Source of the DNA: Rhodococcoides kyotonense
GTDB lineage: Bacteria > Actinomycetota > Actinomycetes > Mycobacteriales > Mycobacteriaceae
NCBI RefSeq assembly: GCF_001645385.1
Contig: NZ_LVHI01000007.1
Span: 60,868 to 124,867 of the forward strand
Direction of reading: 5' to 3'
Length of the DNA: 64,000 nt
In this document: positions 46,248 to 55,015 of the stretch, piece after piece
Layout: each line of letters opens with the position of its first letter
Numbering within the stretch: position 1 is the first letter of the stretch
Notes under the pieces: model-generated
What the model saw: the letters and a program-made list of their open reading frames with translations, nothing else
Databases searched by the model: none
Told to the model about the DNA's origin: nothing
Translations under genes and position numbers: made by a program

Positions 46248-46352
46248 ATGCTCCTTTCATCCGTCGAGGGTGAGCTTTGCCCGGTCTCCCGACCGGCCAG
46301 TCCGGCGCCGCTAGGTTCGAGTTCTCCTCGCGCAACAAAAGGTGTGATCCCT

Positions 46353-46940
46353 ATGAAAGCCCCCCGAACCGCGCTCGCCGCGCTGTCGACCCTCGCATTG
46401 ACCACCGCGTTCGGCACCGCCGCAGTCGGGACCGCGCACGCCGAACCCGCGAGCGTCGGCTACAGCACCACCGTCACCGAATCCGGCTCCGTGCGAACGA
46501 TTCTCGACGCCGGCGCATTCTCCCTCGCTGCCGACGGCCGTAGCCTCGACCTCAGGAACGACGAGGGGACGACTCTGACGTCCATCCCACTTGCCTACTC
46601 GGTGGACGGGCTCGTTCTGCCGATCGCGGGAACCATCGGCGACGACGGCAGATCGCTGACTGTGACACCGCAGGCGACGTCGCTCATCCGTCCGGTGTAC
46701 AGCCCTGCGGCCTACGACAACCTGGTGACCCAGATCCAAATCGGTTGGCAGAACGGCGGTTCGGTGTCGGGTGGCATCGGGGCGGGAATCGGCGCGGTCA
46801 TCGGATGCGTGCTGTTCATCTTCGTCGGCTGCATTCCCGGAGCGGCAGCCGGGGCGACGATCGGCGTCGTCAACGGCGTCACGAGCGCGAATCCTGCCGT
46901 GACACCCGCGTTCTTCGATTTCGTCCGAACCCTGCCCTGA
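46353..46940 (+). CDS. Secreted protein with glycine-zipper segment
   Basis: A 195-residue protein with a Sec signal peptide (basic 'MKAPRTALAAL', hydrophobic core, cleavage near 'TAHAEPAS' at ~residue 31). The middle is a beta-rich domain. Residues ~130-170 form a Gly-rich hydrophobic stretch ('GGIGAGIGAVIGCVLFIFVG', then 'GAAAGATIGVV'), a glycine zipper able to insert into membranes, with two Cys. Similar secreted proteins are common in Rhodococcus and Nocardia; function unknown. AAAGGTG precedes the ATG. Confidence 0.7.
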   Translation: MKAPRTALAALSTLALTTAFGTAAVGTAHAEPASVGYSTTVTESGSVRTILDAGAFSLAADGRSLDLRNDEGTTLTSIPLAYSVDGLVLPIAGTIGDDGRSLTVTPQATSLIRPVYSPAAYDNLVTQIQIGWQNGGSVSGGIGAGIGAVIGCVLFIFVGCIPGAAAGATIGVVNGVTSANPAVTPAFFDFVRTLP

Positions 46941-46952
46941 CGCCTGTGACCC

Positions 46953-47291
46953 TCAGGACTCGACGACGACGGTTCCCGTCATGTCGGGGTGCGGCGTGCA
47001 GTGGTACGTGAACGTTCCGGGCTCGGTGAACGTGTGCGTGAAGGTGTCCGACACCATCAGCGGACTACGGAAGGATCGGTCGTCGGCGACCACGTCGTGC
47101 GACATTCCCTTGTCGTCGAACACCCAGGTGACGGTGTCGCCGACCCGGACGGTGATGGTCTGCGGCGAGTACGCACGATTCACGACGGTGACCTGATTCG
47201 GGTACTCCGGCGTCGGCGCCTCCTCGGCAGGCGACGAACATCCGACGGCCGCGAGAAGAACAAGACCTACCAACGCACCTCGTGATCGCAC
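46953..47291 (-). CDS. Cupredoxin-domain lipoprotein (plastocyanin/amicyanin type)
   Basis: A 112-residue type 1 copper protein. The lipobox 'LAAVGC' puts the lipidated Cys at residue ~18. The copper ligands are complete: His in 'GMSHDVVAD', and Cys, His and Met in 'YHCTPHPDMTG' at the C terminus. It is therefore an electron carrier on the outer face of the membrane; its redox partner is unknown. The copper-handling cluster at 47.9-51.5 kb is close by. Convergent with the glycine-zipper gene. Confidence 0.88.
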   Translation of the reverse strand: MRSRGALVGLVLLAAVGCSSPAEEAPTPEYPNQVTVVNRAYSPQTITVRVGDTVTWVFDDKGMSHDVVADDRSFRSPLMVSDTFTHTFTEPGTFTYHCTPHPDMTGTVVVES

Positions 47292-47378
47292 GGCCCCACA
47301 CTACCTACGACGCTCACCCCGCTGTCCGGTCGCGACCTCCGGTACCATCACCGCGTACTCACGACGGAGGTTCCATTC

Positions 47379-47801
47379 ATGACGAAGCGACGTGCTCGTA
47401 TCGCCGCTGTCCTTGTTTCTGCACTGATCGTGGTCGGGACCGCGTTGTTCGGAGCGGGGACGGCTCAGGCCAAGTTCTCGCAGGCCGGAGTGATCAGTCC
47501 GACGGTCGGCTTCGACCCCGCCGCGATCACAGAATGGCGACCGGAACAATTCTTCGTCAACCAGCAGATCTTCGTGCGCACCGACCCGTCGCTGCCCGGG
47601 CTCTCGGACTTCACGCTGAACGTCGGATGCAACTGCGCCATCAACTGGTTCAACCACACCACGCAGGTCGGCGGCGTCGCGTTCCCCGGGCCACTGAACA
47701 CCGGACCGATTCGCACCGGCTCGGGCGACGTGTCCGCCTGGGTCGAGATCCCGGGCGGATGGACCCTCCTCCGCGGCGCCGGAAACTGGTGGGTTCCGTA
47801 G
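47379..47801 (+). CDS. Secreted hypothetical protein
   Basis: A 140-residue protein with a clear Sec signal peptide (basic start, 'VLVSALIVVGTALFGAG', cleavage near 'AQAKF' at ~residue 31). The mature part has two Cys close together in 'NVGCNCAINWFNH' and ends in 'GGWTLLRGAGNWWVP'. No family recognised. The gene is flanked downstream by inverted repeat B. Confidence 0.65.
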   Translation: MTKRRARIAAVLVSALIVVGTALFGAGTAQAKFSQAGVISPTVGFDPAAITEWRPEQFFVNQQIFVRTDPSLPGLSDFTLNVGCNCAINWFNHTTQVGGVAFPGPLNTGPIRTGSGDVSAWVEIPGGWTLLRGAGNWWVP

Positions 47802-47833
47802 CGTTTCTCGGGTCGTTCCGCGGGCTTCACTCC

Positions 47834-47909
47834 TAGTGCGCTTCGCACCCGTGCGTGGTCAGTCGGCCCCTGGGCCAACTATCCGCGCACGGGTGGCGCA
47901 GCCGCACTA
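47834..47909. repeat. Intergenic inverted repeat, copy B
   Basis: The left arm begins GTGCGCTTCGCACCCGTGCG and the right arm ends GGTGGCGCAGCCGCAC; inner parts GTGGTCAGTCGGCC and GGCCAACTATCCGCGC pair imperfectly. It shares the ATCCGCGCAC and CTTCGCACCCGTGCG blocks with copy A. It lies between convergent genes and covers the stop of the DyP gene. Confidence 0.8.
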
Positions 47910-49076
47910 CAGCATCCCCTCCCCCAGATACCCACCGTCGTCGACGCCCGCCGGAACTGCGAACACCGCTGATCCGACGGGCGTCGTCCATTCGTTCAAC
48001 GCGTCGTGCTCGTCGAGTCGCCTCTGCACGGGCAGGAACTGCCCGACGACGTCGCGTTGATACGCCGCGAAGACGAGCCCCGAATTGCTGGACGACCCGC
48101 TCGTCGGTGGATCGTCGTAGTTGTAGGCGCGCCGGAAGAACCTCTCGCCGTCGTGGCGGTGCCGCGCCCGAGCGATGTGCGACGCAGGCGAGATCACCGG
48201 GACGCCGAACTTGTCGGTCGCCGCGAAATCGGCTGTGTCGTGCTCGAACTCACCGGTCAGCGGTGCGCCGGTATCCAGACGCCGTCCGACGGCGAACTCC
48301 CGACCGCCACGGTCCAGTTCGTCCCACGTATCGAGTTCGACGGCGATCCTGCGCACCACCAGCGACGTTCCACCGGTTTCGTTCCAGACCAGAGCGTCGA
48401 AATCCGTTGTTGGACTTGGATTCTCCGTCCCGTCGACCTGGCCCATCAGGTTGCGCATCGTCGTTCCCGACGCCTGCGAGCCCCGCGCGGACCGAAACCC
48501 TCGCTGCACCCACCTGATCGACGCCATCGACCGCACGTTCTTCGTCAACACTCTCACCGCATGCGCGACGGGAACCGGATCGTCGGCGCACACCTGCAGA
48601 AGCAGATCGCCGTCGCTCCACCGAGGCTCTAGCCGATCGATACCGAATGCCGGCAACGGTGTCACCGGCGACGCGACACCGGCTGCCGTGAACGCGCCCG
48701 GCCCGAGCCCGACCGTAACGGTCAACCGCGACGGAGACTCCGCGAGTTCGGGTTCCGTGTCGGCAAGCGCGGGCAGTCCCTGCGTCAGACGCGACGCGTC
48801 CGCGGTCCACATCCGCAGAATTGCGATGACGTCGTCACGGCCGGCACCGTCGTCCAGATCGAACGCGACGAACGTCCCGTGCGCCTGAGGCGGAGTCGCA
48901 ATCCCCGCCTGATGTTTCCCGTGAAACTGTACGACCTCTCCACCGAAGACGGCTTCGCCAGTCTCTCTTGATATTCCGTAGGCCGCAGCGCCCGCCGCAC
49001 CGAGTGCGACGGCACCTCCCCCGAGGAGGCGCCGTCGACTGAATGCGTTGGAACGCTGTGGTGCTCGGTCAGCCAC
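47907..49076 (-). CDS. DyP-type heme peroxidase with Tat signal (EfeB/DypA type)
   Basis: A 389-residue protein. The N terminus has a twin-arginine signal ('SRRRLLGGG' plus hydrophobic stretch), so it is exported folded. The DyP signature GxxDG occurs as 'MGQVDGTENPSP' near residue 210, and the proximal heme His is probably in 'SHIARARHRHDGERFFRR' near residue 305. The GTG start overlaps the stop of the PCuAC gene by 8 nt. Members oxidise dyes or phenolics, or act with iron/heme uptake. No EfeO or EfeU gene is adjacent; the coupled genes point to copper or heme handling. Confidence 0.9.
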   Translation of the reverse strand: MADRAPQRSNAFSRRRLLGGGAVALGAAGAAAYGISRETGEAVFGGEVVQFHGKHQAGIATPPQAHGTFVAFDLDDGAGRDDVIAILRMWTADASRLTQGLPALADTEPELAESPSRLTVTVGLGPGAFTAAGVASPVTPLPAFGIDRLEPRWSDGDLLLQVCADDPVPVAHAVRVLTKNVRSMASIRWVQRGFRSARGSQASGTTMRNLMGQVDGTENPSPTTDFDALVWNETGGTSLVVRRIAVELDTWDELDRGGREFAVGRRLDTGAPLTGEFEHDTADFAATDKFGVPVISPASHIARARHRHDGERFFRRAYNYDDPPTSGSSSNSGLVFAAYQRDVVGQFLPVQRRLDEHDALNEWTTPVGSAVFAVPAGVDDGGYLGEGML

Positions 49077-49545
49077 CGTAGTTTTCCTGCGCGCCCGCGA
49101 AATCGCGAACCTGCGCGGTGAAGGTCGTCGTCGAACCATCTTCGAACGTGAGGGTGATGTCGGTGTCGGCTCCCGGCGTGAGGGGTGACGTCACGTCCAT
49201 CAGCATCAGGTGATCGCCACCTGCCTGCAGCACCTTCGTGTCGTCGCCCGCCACGGCGAAACCGCCCTCCTTCGGCTTCATGACCATCGAACCGTCCGCG
49301 CTCGCAACGACTTCGTGCAATTCCATCATCGACGAGCTGCCCGTCGATGCAGCGACGACGCGGACCTGATCGTCACCGGTGTTCTGGATCTCCGCGAACG
49401 CCGACGTCATTCCGGTGTCGGCCGCCTTGATCCAAGCTTCCCGCACGGTCACCGAATCCGCTTCGGTACGTGGCTCGTCGGCCCCGCATCCTGCGACGAG
49501 AAGGGCACCGGCGAGAGCAACGAAAGCTGTTCTGTACATGTTCAT
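49069..49545 (-). CDS. Periplasmic-type copper chaperone PCuAC (lipoprotein)
   Basis: A 158-residue protein. The signal ends in lipobox 'LLVAGC' with Cys near residue 20. The PCuAC copper motif is present: 'MMELHEVV' followed by 'MVMKPKEGG' and 'GGDHLMLMD', giving the His-Met-His-Met set. Such proteins pass Cu(I) to cytochrome oxidase or other copper sites on the outer surface. Start ATG 49545 overlaps the PepSY gene stop (ATGA); an ATG 6 nt later is also possible. Confidence 0.9.
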   Translation of the reverse strand: MNMYRTAFVALAGALLVAGCGADEPRTEADSVTVREAWIKAADTGMTSAFAEIQNTGDDQVRVVAASTGSSSMMELHEVVASADGSMVMKPKEGGFAVAGDDTKVLQAGGDHLMLMDVTSPLTPGADTDITLTFEDGSTTTFTAQVRDFAGAQENYGG

Positions 49546-50924
49546 TTCGACTCCAGAGTCGTGGATGGCCGAAGCCCGACCAGGGCATCGACGAGAAGGA
49601 AGGCGAGGAGGCTGATTCCGAGAAGCGGCACATACCAGCCGAGCACGAGAGCGGCTACGACCACCGCGACGACGTGTGCGCGCGGCAGGCCGCGAAGACC
49701 ACCCCGCCTCGGCGGCCGCGCCGTCGGCCTGCGCTTCCACCACATGAGGTAACCCCGGACCACGACGGTCACCAACGCCAGCGCGAGCAACGCCAACACG
49801 ATCTGATTCGCGACGCCGAACAGAATGCCCATGTGCAGCGCGATGCCCCACGCCGCCAGTTTCGCTGCGACGGGCCAATCGGCGAAGTCGTTGTCGTCGA
49901 CGATCGCGTTCGTCGCGCCGTCGATTGCTACCGAACTCGTCGACAACGCGAACGGCTGCCGGGTCTGCGCGACGACGAAGGCAGTATCGGCCTCGGCCGG
50001 AATCGACACTTCGACCTTGCCGTCGATGCCATGCGACCGGGCGGTTCCGAGGACCGAATCGATGCGACCGACGTTCACATCGAGAACATCCCTCGAGACC
50101 TCGGAGACCGACATGTCATGTCCCGCATGGTCTCCCGCGGCCGCAGCGCCGCTTCCACCGATGGACGTGGCGGTGGCGGGCGTTGTCCAGTTCAGCGCCG
50201 ACCGCAGGTCCGAGATGTTCTCGCCCGCGTACTTCGACCACGTGAGGCCGGTCGCGGACAGGAACACCAGCCCGACGGCGATCCAGAGGCCGACCGCCCC
50301 ATGCCAGTTGCGCGTCCTGGCCCGGCCCGAGACGGAACGGTCGACGGTCAGCAGGCGACCGCCGCGGCGGTAGCGTCGTACCCACAGGACGACGCCACCG
50401 AGCGCAACGATCCACATCCACGACGCGGCCAGTTCGCTGTAGATCCGGCCGGGTTCGCCCAGGTGCAGGTGGCGGTGGAATTCGCTGATCCAGGTTCGCA
50501 GCGGTAGTGAGCTGCTGCTTCCGTACACGACCGACTGACCGACGGACTCCCCCGTCACCGGGTCCACGAAGACCGCGAGGCGCTTCGATTCGCCGAGGGA
50601 CGGGTCGGTGAACAGGACACGGCTGGTCTCACCGGGTTCCGATGCCGGCCGCACTGCGGCGACGGTCAGGTCGGGTCGTTCCGACTCCGCGGCGCGGACC
50701 TGCGCGGCGACGGACTGGGTCGGGCCCGTCGACTCGGTGGTCAGCAGATCTCGGTACACGACGGATTCGATGGTGGGTGCGAGTGCGTAGAGGCCGCCGC
50801 TGAGTGCGGCGACGAGGATGAACGGTGCGATGAGGATGCCTGCATAGAAGTGCAGCCGCATCACCAGAGACGGCGCAGGTGGGGATGGGTCTTTCGTACG
50901 TTCTTCGGCCACGACTGTGGACAT
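49542..50924 (-). CDS. PepSY-domain membrane protein
   Basis: A 460-residue PepSY-TM protein. TM1 (about residues 22-45) follows a short cytosolic N terminus with 'RLHFYAGILIAPF'. Two extracytoplasmic PepSY-like regions follow, and more TM helices near 165-185, 215-235, 360-400 and 415-450. 'EFHRHLHLGEPGR' and 'GDHAGHDM' offer His/Met-rich sites on the outer side. Relatives act in iron or copper reduction. It is coupled to the PCuAC gene by 4 nt. Confidence 0.88.
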   Translation of the reverse strand: MSTVVAEERTKDPSPPAPSLVMRLHFYAGILIAPFILVAALSGGLYALAPTIESVVYRDLLTTESTGPTQSVAAQVRAAESERPDLTVAAVRPASEPGETSRVLFTDPSLGESKRLAVFVDPVTGESVGQSVVYGSSSSLPLRTWISEFHRHLHLGEPGRIYSELAASWMWIVALGGVVLWVRRYRRGGRLLTVDRSVSGRARTRNWHGAVGLWIAVGLVFLSATGLTWSKYAGENISDLRSALNWTTPATATSIGGSGAAAAGDHAGHDMSVSEVSRDVLDVNVGRIDSVLGTARSHGIDGKVEVSIPAEADTAFVVAQTRQPFALSTSSVAIDGATNAIVDDNDFADWPVAAKLAAWGIALHMGILFGVANQIVLALLALALVTVVVRGYLMWWKRRPTARPPRRGGLRGLPRAHVVAVVVAALVLGWYVPLLGISLLAFLLVDALVGLRPSTTLESK

Positions 50925-50981
50925 GGGTGTGCTCGATTCGCTCGTCGACGAGAGCCGTCGAAAAGTGGATGTGGCAAAGCA

Positions 50982-51013
50982 CGGCGGATCCCCGTCAGGG
51001 TGAAATGCCGCCG
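50982..51013 (-). terminator. Possible hairpin between membrane-protein gene and PepSY gene
   Basis: CGGCGG (50982-50987) pairs with CCGCCG (51008-51013), with CCC/GGG inside. It lies 18 nt after the stop at 51032. The remaining ~60 nt before the PepSY start may contain its own promoter. Confidence 0.35.
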
Positions 51014-51031
51014 CTGAAGTGAAAGCTCGAA

Positions 51032-51550
51032 TCAAGCAGCGACGGGTGGCCCACGCGTCCCGACGCCGGAACACGCCAGCAGTCGCAGGACGACGTCGGG
51101 ACGGTATTCGGTGCGGTCCCGAGGACGCTCGTCCTCGACGGGTAGCACCACGCGCAGCACCGGAAGGATGCGGCGAAGAACGGACAGCGCGTGACCGTGA
51201 CCGAGGACGGCGGCACGAATCAACAACGCACACATCATGGTTGCGACGGCGTGTGCGGCCAGCATCGACGGCGTCAGCGACGTTCCGTGGTGGTGCTCGC
51301 TCGCGATCGTCAGGACGGTGTGCCCGCACACCTGTCCGAGCGCGAGGACGGCCACCATCGGCACTCGGCCGGCCAGTACCGCCACGACACCACCGACAGC
51401 CGCACTGACGATCACGAGAAGGACGAGCGCGGATTCCGAGGGCATCATCGTGCCGCCGCCGACGCCGTGTGCGGCGATGCTCAGCGTCCCGGACGTAGCG
51501 CCGACGAACACGCCGCGGATGCGCGCGCGACCATCGGGCCGGGATGTCAT
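51032..51550 (-). CDS. Hypothetical membrane protein of the copper cluster
   Basis: A 172-residue protein with about four hydrophobic segments (residues ~38-60, 65-85, 95-125). 'ASEHHHGTSLTPSMLAAH' places a His-rich loop next to a TM segment, which suggests metal contact. The last 30 residues are basic. No family assigned. It is upstream of PepSY, PCuAC and DyP genes on the same strand. Confidence 0.65.
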   Translation of the reverse strand: MTSRPDGRARIRGVFVGATSGTLSIAAHGVGGGTMMPSESALVLLVIVSAAVGGVVAVLAGRVPMVAVLALGQVCGHTVLTIASEHHHGTSLTPSMLAAHAVATMMCALLIRAAVLGHGHALSVLRRILPVLRVVLPVEDERPRDRTEYRPDVVLRLLACSGVGTRGPPVAA

Positions 51551-51576
51551 GCGGACACCCTACCGACAGCCGGGTT

Positions 51577-53643
51577 TCAGGCTCGCGTGAAGATCTCACC
51601 CATCGTCCGGTTGAGGTTGCCGAGCGAGCGAACCACGCTACGCACCGACCCCGATGTCGTCGCCGACGCGAGCATCACGTCCGGAGCCGAGGTCTCGGTC
51701 AGCTTCTCCGGCGGCTCGACCTGCTCGCCGGACAGCGCGCGTTTGACGTCGTCGATCAGTGTCTTGGTGACGTCGGCGGCCTCGCGGAGCGCCTTCGCCG
51801 TCGCCTCGGACGGGGCGCTGTCGCTCTGCGCGCGTGAGGCGCCGACGCCTGCGCGGGCGAGTGCATGCCCGGACCGGTTGCTGACCGTCATGATGCGCAG
51901 CAGACGCTTCGTGCCGCGTCTCGTCCGTGCCGTCGGACCCATCTCCAGTGGCTTACCCGCAGTCACGAGTTCCTTGAGTGCGTTGTCGAGAGTGCGCATG
52001 TCGGCGACGAGATCGGTGTCCCGCCCGGGTTCGACGACCGATTCGATACTCGAATCGACGATCGAGGACATCTGGTCGAGGTAGGTGTCGATCTTCTCGG
52101 TCATCGTCGATCGAGTGCCGGTGGACAGGATGAAGTAGGCCGACGCGATTCCGACGAGTCCGCCCGCGGCGGTCTCGTAGATACGCAGTTCGAGCACGTC
52201 GACGCTGAACGTTCCGAGCAGGCCGTACAGCATCGCGAGCATCACCGTGACGAAGAACGACAGCAACGCGTAGGCGACGGTGACGAGGTAGAACGCGAAG
52301 AACACGCACACGACGAGCAGCGTCACCTGCAGCGGCTGGTTGTTGCCGACTAGCGCCGACAGGACGACGCCGGCGAGGACACCTGCAATGGTTCCGACGA
52401 CGCGGTGGCCCGCGCGCGACAGGATCTCGCCACGCGTCGACGCGCCGGTGAACACGAGGAAGGCCGTCAGGACGGCCCAGTACCAGCGGTCGGGCGAGAT
52501 CAGCTCGCCGAGAATCGTCGCAGCGCTCGTCGCCACGGCCACCTGGATCGCGGCCTTGGTGCTCGGATTCATGCCGGTCTCGTCGTCGCGGCGCTCGTCG
52601 TCCTTCCTGGGCGGTTCCGCCTCGGTCTTCAACGCGTTGCTGGTGATGTGGTGGATCGCGATGTGGGCTTGGACGGCGCGCATCGCGACGGTCGTTGCGA
52701 CGCCGGCCTGGGTCGACGCGTCGGCCTTGTCCGCGGCTGCCGCGGCAAGGCGTCGCGCAGCACGCAAAGCTTCTTCCGACGGATGGTTCTGCAGACACGA
52801 ACCCAGCGCGGTGAGCGCTTGCCCCAGCTGTTTGGGCCACTGTTTCTCGGGATCGAGCGCCCAGAGTGCGCTGACGAGTTGTTCGGTGGCGATCTGGGCG
52901 TCGAAGATACGCAGCGACAGATCGGCGTTGGTGACGCTGAGCAGTCGAGCGGCGTCGTTGCGATCCAACCAGTCGTCGATCATCAGGGCAGTGCTGCCGA
53001 GCCGGTCCAACCTCTTGCGCAGCAGTTCGATGTTGCGGTCCTTCTTGTTCGACGCGACCTCGAGCACATCGATGCACGACGCGCGCAGCGCCCGCACCAA
53101 CCGCTGGAGCTCCACCCGCGGCCGGTCGGGCAGGATCACCGTACGCACGACGAGTGACACCGCCACGCCGACGACGATCGACGCGGCGAGCATCGGGATC
53201 TGGCCGGGCGTCGCGCGCAGAAACAGGGCGAAGAAATAGCAGATGAACGCGACCATTCCGAGCGCAGTGCCCCGCGGTCCGTACCGGCGTACCCACACGG
53301 CCGCGAACAGGACGACGATGAATCCGACGTCGGCAATCTTCCCGAACTGCGACAGCACCGCCGACAGCGTGACCGCACCGATCGCGGGGAAGACGAGCAG
53401 AAGCGTCGTGACGACGCGGCTGCGTTGGTCCTTGTCCTTCACCGCCGCCGACGATTGCATCGCGACGACGGTGCCGATCATGGCAACCGTGATCGGCTGG
53501 CCGAGTGCCGCCGAGCTGGGCAGAAGGACCAGCATCGCGAGGACGACGGTGACGGTCGTCGCGGTGGCCGAACGCAGACGCAACCGACCGGGATCCGACA
53601 CGGCGAAAAATCGCGTGAGTGCGCTGCGCGCCTGTGCGTGCAT
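51577..53643 (-). CDS. FUSC-family membrane protein (aromatic acid exporter type)
   Basis: A 688-residue protein with two sets of about six TM segments (residues ~25-180 and ~365-510), each followed by a cytoplasmic helical region, the duplicated FUSC/YccS layout. 'SPDRWYWAVLTAFLVF' and 'GHRVVGTIAGVLAGVVL' mark the second FUSC unit. Members export aromatic acids or other small organics. The ATG at 53643 lies inside inverted repeat C, so the first residues 'MHAQARSAL' are encoded by the repeat; the next possible starts lie downstream. It is 18 nt after the AcoR-like gene stop. Confidence 0.85.
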   Translation of the reverse strand: MHAQARSALTRFFAVSDPGRLRLRSATATTVTVVLAMLVLLPSSAALGQPITVAMIGTVVAMQSSAAVKDKDQRSRVVTTLLLVFPAIGAVTLSAVLSQFGKIADVGFIVVLFAAVWVRRYGPRGTALGMVAFICYFFALFLRATPGQIPMLAASIVVGVAVSLVVRTVILPDRPRVELQRLVRALRASCIDVLEVASNKKDRNIELLRKRLDRLGSTALMIDDWLDRNDAARLLSVTNADLSLRIFDAQIATEQLVSALWALDPEKQWPKQLGQALTALGSCLQNHPSEEALRAARRLAAAAADKADASTQAGVATTVAMRAVQAHIAIHHITSNALKTEAEPPRKDDERRDDETGMNPSTKAAIQVAVATSAATILGELISPDRWYWAVLTAFLVFTGASTRGEILSRAGHRVVGTIAGVLAGVVLSALVGNNQPLQVTLLVVCVFFAFYLVTVAYALLSFFVTVMLAMLYGLLGTFSVDVLELRIYETAAGGLVGIASAYFILSTGTRSTMTEKIDTYLDQMSSIVDSSIESVVEPGRDTDLVADMRTLDNALKELVTAGKPLEMGPTARTRRGTKRLLRIMTVSNRSGHALARAGVGASRAQSDSAPSEATAKALREAADVTKTLIDDVKRALSGEQVEPPEKLTETSAPDVMLASATTSGSVRSVVRSLGNLNRTMGEIFTRA

Positions 53644-53691
53644 AGTTGGACCGGAGACCGACTATTCGCGCACGGGCGCAGAGCGCCTCAC
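53615..53691. repeat. Intergenic inverted repeat, copy C, overlapping two coding ends
   Basis: Left arm 53615-53649 and right arm 53658-53691 pair imperfectly; shared blocks with copies A and B are GTGCG, CATAGTTGG and CGCGCACGGG. It covers the first codons of the FUSC gene and the last codons of the AcoR-like gene. Confidence 0.8.
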
Positions 53692-54963
53692 AGCCGGCGC
53701 CGTCGAGTGCGGCAGCAACCGGCTCATGTTTTCGGGAAGGAGCAGGTCGACGACGACGGAATCGTCGAACCGATACGGCTGCGTCAGCAGTACACCCGCC
53801 AGATGCTTTCGTAGACGTGACATCTCGGCGCGGACGGTGATGGCTCTCCCGTCGTCGCCGAACAGGTCGGCGGCCATCTGCGCGGCAGTTCGCCCACCTC
53901 GGTACGTCGCGAGGAGGTACAGGATCTCCGCGTGCCGCGGCGTCGGCTCGTGTGTCCATTCGCCGACCTCGCTGCGAATTCGCACTCGGGTCTGCTGCGG
54001 CTGCCGTAGATCGATCGTCACCGTCGTGGATTCGACAGCGTCGTCCCCCGAACCCGTCGGGCGTACGAGCCAGCCACCGGGAAGCGGTTCGAAATCGCAC
54101 ATACCGAGCTGCGGCATCCAGAACCGTCCCGCGCCGAGGTCCTCGGGCAGGAGGATGCGATTGCGCAGCGCCACGGATTCGACGGCAGCCACCCACCCAT
54201 TGGAGTCGACCGCGAGCGCCGGCGCCTGCAGTCGTGCCAACATCGGCGCTGCCACCGAGCGTAGACGGTCGAGATGCTGCCGATGATGTTCGCGCAGTTG
54301 CGATTCCGCGAGACGCGCAATGGCGTCGACGAGAGCCAGCGTCGTCGGATGTACCGTGCTCGCCGGACCGCTGACGTCGACCGCGCCGATGACGTGCCCC
54401 GTGCGTGGATCCTTGATCGGCGCACCCGCGCACGTCCACGGATGATGGCTGCGCACATAGTGTTCCGCGGAGAAGATCTGCACGGCACGCCTGGACACGA
54501 GGGCGGTACCGATCGCGTTGGTACCGACGGAATCCTCCGCCCAACTGGCGCCCTCGACGAAGCCGAGACCGTCCGCACGACCGAGGACCGACGTGGACCC
54601 GCTGCGCCACAGGACGCGTCCGTGCCGATCGGCGACCACGAGAATGTTGTCGCCGTCCTGGACGACCGATTCGAGTCCCCGGCCGAGGTCGTCGAGGATG
54701 TCGAACAAACCCGATTCCCGACGGCTCAGCTCGAGATCGGACGTGTCGATCTGCGGCGACTGCACGCTGACCTTCTCGGGGTCGATACCGAGTGTCCGTA
54801 GCCGCCGCCAGGAATCACCGATGACTTCACGCGGGCGCGCGGGCGACTTGCCGCCGGTCATGGTCGCGTCGTACACCGCACTGAGAATCTGCGCGTAGCG
54901 GCGCGGATCCTCGCCGGCCGCCAGCGCAGGTTCGGGGCCTGTCGACTGTGTCATCACCGGCAA
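53662..54963 (-). CDS. AcoR-like GAF-domain transcriptional regulator without AAA+ domain
   Basis: A 433-residue protein. The N-terminal ~80 residues are helical with 'IGDSWRRLRTLGIDP', as in AcoR. A GAF domain follows (~85-225), with 'WAEDSVGTNAIGTAL' and 'HYVRSHHPWTCAGAPIKDP', the AcoR-type ligand site. The sigma54-interacting AAA+ domain is absent. The C-terminal part (~345-420) looks like a winged helix ('TPRHAEILYLLATYRGG', 'VRAEMSRLRKHLAGVL'). It probably activates the adjacent acetoin/butanediol dehydrogenase genes. An ATG three codons inside (54954) is an alternative start. Confidence 0.82.
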   Translation of the reverse strand: MPVMTQSTGPEPALAAGEDPRRYAQILSAVYDATMTGGKSPARPREVIGDSWRRLRTLGIDPEKVSVQSPQIDTSDLELSRRESGLFDILDDLGRGLESVVQDGDNILVVADRHGRVLWRSGSTSVLGRADGLGFVEGASWAEDSVGTNAIGTALVSRRAVQIFSAEHYVRSHHPWTCAGAPIKDPRTGHVIGAVDVSGPASTVHPTTLALVDAIARLAESQLREHHRQHLDRLRSVAAPMLARLQAPALAVDSNGWVAAVESVALRNRILLPEDLGAGRFWMPQLGMCDFEPLPGGWLVRPTGSGDDAVESTTVTIDLRQPQQTRVRIRSEVGEWTHEPTPRHAEILYLLATYRGGRTAAQMAADLFGDDGRAITVRAEMSRLRKHLAGVLLTQPYRFDDSVVVDLLLPENMSRLLPHSTAPAVRRSAPVRE

Positions 54964-55015
54964 TTGTGCGCCAGCTCACAAACCGATGTAAAGCCAGGGC
55001 CGTCGAATGCACACC

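Noticed and set aside
46305..46350. tRNA-like GGTTCGAGTTC
   Set aside because: No acceptor stem, anticodon loop or CCA-side pairing around it; no tRNA gene was found in the window.
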